The notes under the pieces are model-generated. The model saw nothing but the letters and a program-made list of their open reading frames with translations, made no database searches and was not told where the DNA came from. From contig CP141128.1 in assembly GCA_035236585.1 (NCBI GenBank), positions 26,441,618-26,505,617 on the forward strand: a DNA stretch of 64,000 nt, in the 5' to 3' direction. The position numbers and the translations under genes were made by a program. Shown here piece after piece: positions 44,120-54,831 of the stretch (positions within the stretch are counted from its first letter, which is position 1; every line of letters begins with the position of its first letter). The stretch is from Warburgia ugandensis (Eukaryota; Streptophyta; Magnoliopsida; Canellales; Canellaceae).

Positions 44120-47100
44120 TGTAACATCTTGAGTTTTTCAAACTTTTATTCATTTTAATTTTAAAGGCAGTGGAAATTTTCTTAGTTTTGAAAATAGGAT
44201 CAGAGTGATAATATATATAAGAAGGTTTAAAACTAACCAACTTCATTCCAGGAGTTAACTAAGAAAACCTCCACATATGAGTAAAATAATAATCATCTAA
44301 CCTAAGGATGGTTAGAGACACATGCCACAGGATCTACCATACAGTCACAATTAAAGTCACAATCCTTTAATTAACTTAGGACAATTATGCTACAAGTATC
44401 CAAAGTGTCAACAAAAGTCTTGAGTTATGTACAATACACAAGAAGGAAAATCCTATACATGGATTTCTAGCAAAAGTAACTATAGCAAAAAGTTTGTTCT
44501 TCTCATGTCTAAAGTGATCCTGGCACCTTTTTCTTCTTAGAATCCTATGCTCCTAAACTACTTGGGGTGTCACCTGAAATGTTTGACTGTAGGAGGTGAG
44601 CAAAAACAACAACTCACTATAGGGTGAGAAACTAATACAAGCTAGAACCCCTAAAATAGGTCAAGCGGTAGCATAAGTATACGCATATGTATGATTATGC
44701 ATATATACATATATAATTTCTGAAAAAAAGAAAGGATGGTTGATGCATGTGCGATAAAAGTTACTAATGTCTATAGAAATCAATCTCGGTACCAAGATTT
44801 CTAGTTAAACTTACAAAGCAGGTTAAAATCTATGCATATCAAACCAATGCCGTCGAACCAAGGCATAAAACCTCTAATACTCAAATGCATAAAGCCATGC
44901 TCACATCGTTGTGGAAAAACTGATCACTCAAATCCCAAGGGCATATAGTCCTGCCACCCTGGACGAGGTCTAACGCTCAAGTCATGACCCACATAAATAT
45001 TTCACAGACTAGACACCTATCTTTGGTAGGGTCCTATTGTCACCCACGAGGCAACTACCATCTCCTTTACGTTTGGTCATGGATACGTGCATGAACCATA
45101 ACTCCCTGGACCACATCAAGGCTACCCAGCTACTTCTCAGAGCGCTTTCCCATGAGTAGCTAGTCCTGCGCCCGCCATGCGCATTGTAGGGCTAGTATCA
45201 AATCATCTCAAAGGTTAGTGGGCAACTGCACCTCCTATCATAGGGTCTTAGGGCTTACAACACACAACAGGCCTCCAGGACTTACAATATTCTTAGAGCA
45301 CAAGTAGCGTGATTCAGGACTTAGGGCACTCCAAGAGTGCCTGCACAAAACATCGATGAAATCCATATCTATAAGGAATAGTTGCTCGGAGAGCACCAAC
45401 TTAAACATCAATAAAACTACATCATCAGGACTTATAGCCACTCATAGAGTGCCACCCAAACCATTGATGAAATCTAAAATCATCAAGACTTAGAGCTGCT
45501 CATAGAGCACTTGCCTAAATATTAGTAAAATCCAAAACTATCGACTTGTAAAACAAATCCAAGGTTTATGAGGCCTTATCATAGTCCAAGGCCTATGTGA
45601 TTAAGCCTAAATAGAGAACTATAAGATGTTTCATTCTTAGGTTTAATTAATTTTTTCCAAATTATCCAAGTTTTAATCAGCGGGTAATTTGGTAATTTCT
45701 CATACTTTAGCCTAAATCATCTTTTTACCCTTTCTCATATCTGGTTTATAAATTCTATTGTATTAGTCAATCTTATGGTGAAATGGCGGGTGAAGTCTTA
45801 TCAAGGGATTCAACTTATTCCTATAATTATTTAGATTTTAACCTAAGGGTAGCTTTGTAATTTCATCCTATTAAGTGAATTTACCTTTATACCCTTCACC
45901 ATTTCTAATTGATGGGTGGGTTGTATTACACTTAGTGTGGTTGAAGTACACTAGAAATTTTGTTGCTTTCCTAGCTCAATAAATAAAAATTTTAACAAAA
46001 TTTTTCTCTATGGTAGAATTCTTAGAAATTCTACATAAGTCATATTTTTACACTAAAAATTCACAGGCTGGAATTCTCAAATGACTCTATAATTCAGGTC
46101 ATCTTCTACCTCTTGAAACATGTTCTCCTGCCATTTCTAAGCATACTGATAGCTAAATTCTTGTCCCATTTCAGGCTGTTCTTTTTAAATTTACAATCTT
46201 TACTATCCATTTCCTCATCTAATTCAATTTCATTTAAGAAAACTCAATTGAATAGAGTTATTTAAGATCAAGAAACTCATATTTCCCATATGCATAAGAG
46301 CAAAAGCGCACCATACCTAGTACATTTGGCTTGAGATTTTTAATCACATTAAGTGTATCTTTAGGAGTAGGTTCCATTGAAAACTATAGATTGCAATGTC
46401 ACTTGTAAAACCAGATCTTGTTTTGCATAAACTCTCATTGGTTTAAGAGATTTTCATATGAGAACTAGGTGTCCAAGGCTACCACTAAGTAGAAATCTAA
46501 GCACGTCCAATCCCCTACTCCTATTTTCCCACTCAATTTGTCCTTCTTTGATTTCACTTCTAATCAATTTATATGCTAAATTTCAAATTCAATCTACAAA
46601 GAGTAAGACCCAGATTTCACGTTGTCTTAATTTGATTAAAATCTAAGAGTTTTAAGGATGGGAATGGGTGTACCTTGCATGCCTATATGTAGGAGGAATA
46701 GGGTGCTCTCAGTCCTTGTTCTTGCTTCAATTCATGTAAAAGTTATAGAAACTACTCCAAACAACTATTTGAAGGTATCCATAGGAAGTTTAAATGCCTA
46801 GGAAGAAAACTCAAGTGCAATTTTGAAAAGAGAAAGATTTAAGGAGGTATCTAACTTGGTGAATGTCTCTTGTTATTGCTCCAGTTCTACCCACAGTGCA
46901 CAAACAAAGCATTGTTGATTTTTTTTCTTGAAATCATGCAACATTCAAAAAGAATCATGTTTCAAAATTAAACATACACATCCTAGGAACATGAAATTGC
47001 ATCATAAATAGATAAATCATAGTTAAATGCATAAATTCACCAAATCTAAGCAAGATCATCAAAGATCTATATGATTTATGGTTGAACATGCAAAAGCCAT

Positions 47101-47390
47101 ATGATTTAAGTTTTAAGAGGAAAAATCACATGATTTTGAGCTTGGCTAATCCAAGCCTCTATTAGTGATTCATCCTATGATAATCCCTACCTGATTGAGC
47201 TTTCTCAAGACGTAGCTCCGCTCTTTCTTTCTTTTTCTTCTTATTGAGTTGCGGGAGTTCACCTGCGTGCACTCCTTCTCCACCTAGTTCTTCCCTGCCT
47301 TAAACTTTTCCAACCCCCTTCCAAGGTCTTTGTCTCCGTCTCCTTTAAATCTCACTAGATCTCATCGATCCACCATACATTCAAAGCAAG
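44120..47390 (-). mobile_element. C5: chromovirus-type LTR, probably minus strand
   Basis: The left end TGTAACATCTTGAG abuts E5 gag (left flank TATAG, 44115-44119). Landmarks match the reversed C1 LTR in order: a 'ggcagtggaaattttctta' stretch, an 'actcactatagggtgag' block (about 44612) like the 'gggtgagtatatactatactcac' block, a city of short GC-richer tandem repeats (45240-45545), then T/C-rich stretches. The right end is not defined, and the 41-bp array begins at about 47391. Small ORFs (for example 46458-46646) have no domains. Confidence 0.5.
45240..45545. repeat. ~60-bp imperfect tandem repeats in C5
   Basis: Four to five units share 'caggacttagggcactc.agagtgcc...aaacatcgatgaaatcc' (starting about 45250, 45313, 45365, 45428, 45483). 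They occupy the place where C2 and C6 also carry short tandem repeats. Confidence 0.65.
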
Positions 47391-48990
47391 TAATTGGATC
47401 ATGTTGACCAACAATTGATTTTCATCAAATCATTGAAATCATCAATCTAACTTAGTCAATTTTCATCAAATCATTTTATCGTGTCAATACAACCATCCAA
47501 TTTCCACTAAATTATTGATTCTCATCAACTTATTAACCTTGTAGATGTGAAGTTTGAATTTAAACAAATGATCAAAGCTCTTCGATCTAATCATTAATTT
47601 CAATGAATCTCTTAGATCCGATTATCAATTTTAGCAACATTATCGAAACTCATCCAAAGCTTCATTTTCATCAAATCAGTGGATCATATCAATCCAATCT
47701 ATGATTTTTTTCCTATAGATTTACCCATCAATTTTCATGATATCACTGAATCTCATCAATCCAACGATTGATTGTCATTAAATCAATGGATCTTATCAAA
47801 ATGATTGCTACTTTTTTTATCAAATCATTAGATCTCATTAATCAAACATTACTTTTCATCAAATCATAGGATCTTATTATTTTGACCATTAATTTTCACA
47901 ATATCATTTATATTGTTGACCTGATTGTTGACCTTTATCTAATCTTTATATCTCATTGGTCCAGTCATTTGATGTCATTGATTTTACTATTTATATTCAA
48001 CAAATCATTAGATTTTGTTGATCCAACCATGGATGTCAAGCAAATCACCATATCTCATTTATATGATAGTTCATTTTTTGTCACCTTATTAGATCTAGTT
48101 AACATGACCATTAATTTTTACCAAATCATCTAAAATCAATTCCAATGATTGGATGTGATCTTTGTTCAAATGCCTAAGATCAAAGATTTTTCTTTCTAAA
48201 ATCAAATAAGATCAAAGGTGATCTACCCTAAAACCTTAAGAATCAAGTTGATGCATTCTCAAATCTAAATGAATAAAGCAATCTTTCATCAAACCTTTTC
48301 ATGTTGTTTGATCTAACCCTCCATCTTCATCAAGTAACCCAATCTCCTTGATCTGACCATTGATTTTTATTAAGTCATTGGATCTCGTCTATCTAACCAC
48401 TAATATTCATCAAATCATCAAATCATGTTCGTTTTCAAAACATCACTTTATCATGTCCTTACAAAAATTAATTTTTCTTCAACATATCAAATCTCATCAA
48501 TTCAATGGACGACATATATTAAGTCACTAATCTTATTGTTCTTATATTGGATTTTCATCAATTTAGCTGATTTATTTTGTATGATTATCAATTTAAATCA
48601 AATCATCTAATCTTATTGATCAAATTGTCAATTTTCATTGAATCATCTGATCTCCTCGATCTGACCTTTAATTTTTATTAACTCTTTGGATTTCATCAAT
48701 CTAACCATCAATTTTAATCAAATCATTAGATATAGCTGATATAAGAATTGACTTTGATTTGATCTAACTAAGCTACCTATTAATTTCAATGGATTTCATC
48801 AATTTGATCATCAATTTTTATCAAATCAATGGATATTGTCAATCCAACTACCAATTTTTATTGAATCATCTAATATTATCAATTCATATGTTGAGTTGCA
48901 TCAAAGCATCTTATAACATTTATCCGAATTAATTTTTTCATCATATCATCTTATCTCATTGATCCAACCAATGAATTTAAACAAATCATT
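47391..48990. repeat. Degenerate ~41-bp tandem array
   Basis: About 1.6 kb built of diverged units with the approximate pattern TTTTCATCAAATCATTGGAT followed by CTCATCAATCCAACCATTGA. The 'catcaaatc' anchor recurs at 47423, 47464, 47505, and later at 47776, 47819 and 47857, giving a 40-42 base period with some irregular steps. Roughly 35-40 units are present. On its right it stops where the E6 LTR begins. Several 'ORFs' inside are products of the repeat. Confidence 0.75.
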
Positions 48991-49781
48991 TTGGTAATTG
49001 GTTTTTCCTTGAATTTGTGCTTTAATTCTAGCCATTAAAACATCTTATTTTCCTGATTCCTTAGATACTCATTTATATTTTTATTATGTTTTCCATTAGT
49101 TTGCATTGTTATTTTGCATAGTAAATCACTGTAGGTATCTTAAATGTCCCTATTTATAGGGCTCCAAAATCATGCGCATCGTCCAAAAACCATGCACATG
49201 AGTCCTAAGTCCCATGTTCCTTTTGAACTTTGGTTAATTTATTTGTTGGATATTGTGTCATAGTAGCTAAATTAGCTATTTTTATATTTTTTAAGGTTTA
49301 GAAGTTTTCCTTTTTGAATTTTAAAAGGTTCTATTTTTTGTAGGTTTTAGTTTAGGAAAGGTTTTTTTAGGTAGTTTCCTTAAGTTTAGTTTCTGATTTG
49401 AATCTTTCTAATTCTTTGTAGTTTATTTATTTGTTATTGTTAATTATTTAAGTTTCCAATTCCAATTTCTTAATTGAAGTTTTAGTAAATTTTCTGGACT
49501 TTTAATTTTAGATTAGGAAAGTTTCCCATTTATCGTGTTTCTTATTTTTGCTTAGTTTCCATTTCTTGTTTTTACTTAGTTTCTAATTTCATGTTTTAAT
49601 TTCCATTCTTAATTTAGGTATAATAAAAATAAAATAAAAAACACTTGACTTTTGGCTAGGTTAGATAGTTTAAAAGTAGGAACCACTGACATCACAATAG
49701 TTCACTCCTCGTGTAATCGACCTCTCTTGCATGAGAATATTACATTAATTCATGCACTTACAAGTTTTGATTACAACAACA
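48991..49781 (+). mobile_element. E6 LTR, 3' part
   Basis: Colinear with E4 LTR 33190-33946: 'ggttttccttgaa', 'aaaacatcttattttcct', 'ttattttgcatagtaa.tcactgtaggta', 'aatcatg.gcat.gtccaaaaaccatg', the GAAAGTTT-rich stretch and the 'cttacaagtttt..acaacaaca' end. The 5' ~1.9 kb is missing. Confidence 0.8.
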
Positions 49782-49790
49782 AGAAGTTTT

Positions 49791-49808
49791 TGGTGTTGTT
49801 GCCCAGAA
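49791..49808 (+). promoter_or_regulatory. E6 primer-binding site
   Basis: TGGTGTTGTTGCCCAGAA, nine bases after the LTR end, is close to TGGCGCCGTTGCCGGGGA, the Athila/Tat primer site. It is better preserved than in E1. Confidence 0.7.
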
Positions 49809-51094
49809 GTTGTAACAATTTTTGTAATGTTTTATACTTTAGATTATTTTTGTCTAGTCTAGGTTTAGGTTTCATTAGATTAGGGTCTTGGCATAATTTT
49901 TGCATACTTTTTCCATTGGTTACTATTTTTCCTCATATTGACCATATGGCTTTGATTTTTGTGTGAGGAAAATTGGCAAAGGAGTGGTGGCGATCCTATG
50001 GGCCATGGCTTCATTATCTTAGCTTAGGTTCTATTGCTTTCCTAGATTAGGATTTGAGTGAAACTTGTAGTGAGGTCCATTGTAGATTTTAATTTCTTTA
50101 TTATTCAATTTTAAATGGGTTGTAATAATATAAGGTAAGTGTGGGGTATGGTGGGCCACACTTGATCATTATTAGACCGCTCACTATGAGTATCTCTCAC
50201 TCAATTTTTAGGCTAATTTGCATTTAACATAATTTGCATTTGAATGTTAGTATAATTCATATAGATTAGGATCATTTATTGATAATTATTGCATCTTTAC
50301 TTAGGATTGTCGCATTAGAGCACCTATCTAACCTTGGTTGGTTAGCATATATGTTGCATTAGTTTGCTTTTGTATTGCATTGTATATTTATAGCTTTATG
50401 GTGGAAGGGAATTAATGATAGTAAGGGCCCCACAGGAACCCTTATAAGATAAAAAGGGCAGCCCCAGTACACGTAGCTCCTACCTATGCAGGGTTCAGGG
50501 AAGGGGCAGACCACAAGGGCCTATAGTACATAGCCTTACCTTGTATTTTTGCAAGAGGCTATTTCCATGCCTTGATTTGTGACCTCAAGGTCACACAATG
50601 ATAACTTTTACTATTACACCAAGGAACCCTTATAAGATAAGGACTGGATTTTATCACAAGTTCCTAGCACACCTAGGAATCAATCAATCTCCTTGTATGC
50701 CACAATCAAACCCTTAAATATTAATTTATAATTAAGTAGAAAGGGATTTAGAGTATCGAGGACACAATCTATTATCACTCCAATGGCTTCTATGTGGTTA
50801 TAGTGGATGTCTTAAAATCCAAGTGATTCTTCCACGGCTTCCATTAACATTAGTTGAGGTCTAAATGCCTCCTAACATGAGGATTGTACTAACCGGTTTG
50901 AGTAGAACCTAACTAGTAAGCAGTAGTTAACCCTAGACAAAAGGACAAGCTATCTAGATCTATGTCTAAGAAGCTACCACCTATGCACTAAACAAAGATA
51001 ATCAAGTCACTGCGTGATTAGTGCAAACTAGGATTTGATTACACATCACATAGAGTTAGAGTCAACATTTAGATTAGGACATTTATCTTAGGGT
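49809..51094 (+). mobile_element. E6 leader
   Basis: Non-coding, ~1.3 kb. It shares the hairpin position with E1 and, from about 50630, the colinear stretch with the E4 leader. The leader includes 'gctatctagatctatgtct' and ends shortly before gag at 51100. Confidence 0.68.
50137..50163 (+). promoter_or_regulatory. Stem-loop in E6 leader
   Basis: AAGTGTGG (50137-50144) pairs with CCACACTT (50156-50163) around an 11-base loop. It is preceded by 'gtaataatataaggt', like 'gtcataatacaggtt' before the E1 hairpin. Confidence 0.4.
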
Positions 51095-52660
51095 AGTTTA
51101 TGCAAGGGCGTCAATCTCAAAAGCTAGAGTTAACACCTTTCAACCTAGTGATTCAACCCAACCTAAGACAAGGGGAGAGAAACCAAGTTCCTATCCCCAT
51201 TACTGAACCACTAGTAGAAATTGAGTGCAGGGTAATTAGAGATTTCTATGTGCCTTTACAACTCAAAATCCCATCCTGCATAGCTTTACCTCCTACAAAT
51301 GTCGACCACTTTGAGTTAAAATCAGGAGTCATTCAATTATTCCCCACATTTTATAGTTGAGACCAAGAAGACCCTACCTACATATCAAGGAGTTCCTTGA
51401 ATATTTGCACCACATTTAGGTTTTAAAATTTTTTGAGCGATTCTATTAGGCATAGGCTATTCCCATTCTCACTCAAGGACAAAGCCGAGATCATGGCTTA
51501 ATTCCATGGAGGTATGTTCCATAATTACATGTGATCAATTGTCAAAAACGTTTTTTAACAAATTCTTCCACATTTACGAAACTAATGCCCTTCGTCATGA
51601 AATTATCAATTTCCAGCAAAGGGATGATGAATAGTATTATGAGTGTTAGGAACAATGGAATGAAGCCTTTCTACGAAATGCCCTCATCATGGATTTGAGA
51701 AATGGTAGCAAGTTCAATACTTCTATAAGACATTAACACCTCAAAATAGGCAAATGGTAGATGGAGAGAGTGGAGGGGCCCTCATGCTAAAAGATGAGAG
51801 AGAAGCATGGGAGTTCTTTCAAACATTGGTCAATAATTCCTAGCAATGGGATTATTCAAATAGGAGAGATAGAACTAACAAGCCTCCAAAGAAAGGGGTC
51901 TATATGAGATAGGAACCCACATACAGATCTATCCTATAAGCTTGACTCTGTCGTTGAAAAATTAAACAAACTAGAGCCTTTAGGTGGAAGAATGGATATG
52001 CTTGAAACTATGTTTCAATCTTTCATGGCTGCTACTTTATCCCACACACCTCTCGCAAGAGGTATGCGCTACATGTTCTAGTCTAGCTTATCTAACTTTA
52101 GCTTTGTCCATCCAATAAGGTATACCCTAAATATCTTCTAGGCCAAGCAAATACATTGAATGCATATAGCCAACCTAGCAACAACCTGCATTTTGAGACC
52201 TACAACCCTGGATGGGCTAAGCATACCAATTTTTCTTGGTCAAAGAATATAACTACCAAGGGGACCATCTATGAACTCCAACCCAAAACATCCCTCATAA
52301 AACTACAGTTTCCTAGTAGCCACTGATTCCAACAACCTCAACAACAAAAGAAACAATCTTTAGAGGAAAACATGTACAACCGTGCTTGAAAACCTTTTAA
52401 ATGATAATGATGATGTTAAAAATTCCTTACACCAATTGCAAAATGAGTGTAGACATTCTACGGATGTCAACTCTCAAGACATGGCCAAGTTGGATATGCA
52501 AGTCAGCCAATTGTCACGCCGAACTAAATAATAAAGGAAAGGGTCAGTTCCCTAGTCAACCCATCCCTCACCCAAAGGGCCAAGTTGAGATAGGGTTAAG
52601 TTCTCAAAACCTTAACCTTCATTGTGAGCATGCCAAGATCATAATACACCACCGTGAGAA
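51095..52660 (+). pseudogene. E6 gag (Athila/Tat-like), disrupted
   Basis: An 86-codon open start (51100-51360) contains 'PSCIALPPTNVDHFELKSGVIQLFPTF'. After it 'DPTYI..EFLEYL', 'RLFPFSLKDKAEIMA', 'FFNKFFHIYETNALRHEI', 'CPHHGFEKWXQVQYFYKTL', 'NRQMVDGESGGALMLKDEREAWEFFQTLVNNS', and 'YNPGWAKHTNFSWSKN' (about 52180-52250) follow in the order of Athila/Tat gag. It is a different subfamily from E2/E3 gag (for example the GGALM block is present). Stops and shifts break it. Confidence 0.85.
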
Positions 52661-53560
52661 GTAGTCAATCAGATCGATAACTAAAGTAGGGCAAAGCTAA
52701 GGAAACTGTAGAGAGCGATAGAGGTAACTCAATACACAGGAAAAAGAGAAGAGACGAGAGAAAAAACCCTATAGAAAACCATAGTGAAGAGCATCCTATG
52801 TACCAAAGCCCTTTCCCTCATGTACTCAACAAGGCTAAGAAAGAAACAAATTTCAATGAAGATAATAGAAGTATTTAAAACATGCTCTGAGATCAATATT
52901 CCATTACTTAATACTATAAAGGATATTCCTTCTTATGCCAAATTTTTCTTAACAGAGAGCTCTTGCAATACAAAGCGAAAGCTTGATTTGTAAAAGAAAG
53001 CCTCTCCTCATCGAGTAGGTGAGCTCTTTAATTCAACAAAAGACCCCACCAAAATTTAGAGATCCAAAATGTTTAGCCATTTCTTGCATCATAGGAGATC
53101 ATTCATAAATAGGGCATTATTTGACTGTAGGAGCTAGTGTTGTAATCTGCTTGTCATATTCTGTCTATGAGCAACTAGGGCTTAGTGAGCCTTAAGCCAA
53201 CCAACACTACATTGCAGTTAGCGTTAGCAGTTAGCAGTTAGCGTGATAGATGGTAATTAAGCATTCCTCATTGGTATAGTTGAGGATGTATTAATATAGG
53301 TAGACCAGCTTTTTATTTGTGCTGTATCAATTTCATTGTCTTGGATCCCCAATCTGAAGCAGACCCCGGTAGTCAAGTCTCAATGATTCTTGGACATCTG
53401 TACATTCTTGGCAATGTCCAATGCAATCCATAAATTGTAGAAATTGTGTATTACAATTATCCTCTAACAATATGAAAAGTTAGATCAATGTCTTCAATGC
53501 CAAATCCATCAACAATTGGATCTTGATGACTCTTTTACAACATTATTAAATATTTTAATT
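52661..53560 (+). pseudogene. E6 protease region
   Basis: 'IIEVFKTCSEINIPLLNTIKDIPSYAKFF' (52880-52960) is the gag-protease linker. Then '..INRALFD', 'YSVYEQLGLSEP' (about 53160-53190) and 'DQLFICAVSISLS' (protease body, decayed), and 'ILGHLYILGNVQCN' (about 53385-53425), corresponding to the ILGRPFLATSNA motif. No RT follows. A short direct reiteration of GTTAGC(A)GTTAGCAG at 53217-53245 is a local slippage product. Confidence 0.75.
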
Positions 53561-54831
53561 CTAGAAGTTCTTACCACCCAAAATGTTTAACTTCAATTGT
53601 CTAGAGGCTCATCTTACATATTGTAAATTCAATTACTAACATCAGGCTATAGACGTTCAACTTTAGACCTTGCTAGCGACAGACCCAGGGTTTCAGAGTC
53701 TACATCACTCAATTATCATATAGATGTCCTATATATCTTTTCAAACATTGGGGACAATATTTCATTTTAGGCTGGGGGTGTGGGATGCATATAGAGATTT
53801 TGAATTTTCTTGAGCTTTTCACAAGAAAAAAATAGTTTTTGGAAGAGTTCCCATCTTGTGATGAGAACTGGATGTTTAGAATTTAGTAATATATACTATT
53901 TTCACCTTTGAATAGACCAGTGTATATGAGTAGTTTTACATAATATTCATATGTTGGAAGCATTTTATGAAAGTTAATTACTTGAAAACCATTTACACAC
54001 AATACACAAATCAATACTAATAGAGAGGTATGCACTTAGAGAATCCCCGAGAAAAAAATCAATGGAGACCTATTACCCAAGCGTTGAGTTTAGAGGCACC
54101 TGCTCTTCTTTTAGAGAGTTATAAGTAATTCCACATAATTTCAGTGTACATAACTTAGTGTGATCCTATTATCCTTGTTTTGGTTAGCTATCAAAGAATA
54201 AATAGGAGTAATAGCTTTCTTTTCCAAAGATTTATTAAATCGGGAGCAGGCTTTAGTGAAACCCTAGGAAATGATATAGGCCATCATTGCTTAGCCTACA
54301 GAGACAAAAACTTACTGCCAGCATATTGCATACCACTTCAGGTTAGTCCTTGAGCCTATTATTGCCGTTTCCTTCTTAACCCCACTTACACCTTTAACCC
54401 AAAATAAAATAGAAAATTAAATAACCATCAAATTCATTTTCATTTCAAATGAGTAGAGTTAGTAGAAAAGTTCAAAAGAAGACAAAAAGTCAAAGAAGTG
54501 AAAAATTAGCCATCTTTCTTCCAAAGAAGCCAAAGAAAAAGAGAGGTGAAAAGAAAAGAAGTATCAAAAGCAAATAAAAGAGGAGAAAAGTTGAAAAAAA
54601 AAAAATACAAAGAAATGTTCGCACTTCAAGTGCAACCAAAACAAAAGTTGTCGTCTAATAGATATTCATTGGAAGACCTCACTTAATTTTTGAACCTTGG
54701 AAATCCTTATACCCTCCTTTTCGATAACCCTATCCTAAGGCTATGTTTCATCCTAGTTAAAGACCCGTGGATCTTCAGGTAGAACATAGACATAAAGATG
54801 AAATAAAAGGAAGGAATTAAGGTAAATTATC
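53561..54831 (+). mobile_element. E6 untranslated tail, cut by C6
   Basis: 'tagacgttcaactttagaccttgctagcgacagaccc' (about 53652) and 'aaacattggggacaatatttcattttaggctgggggtgtg' (about 53743-53782) are the tail hallmarks. The purine-rich block (54480-54620) and 'gaaggaattaaggtaaa' (54809-54826) match the E5 tail in reverse. The tail breaks at 54831 where C6 starts (left flank TTATC). The 3' LTR is not seen. Confidence 0.75.

Noticed and set aside
47391..48990. Possible CRISPR-like array
   Set aside because: Units are contiguous, diverged and without unique spacers, and the context is plant retroelements. It is a degenerate minisatellite.
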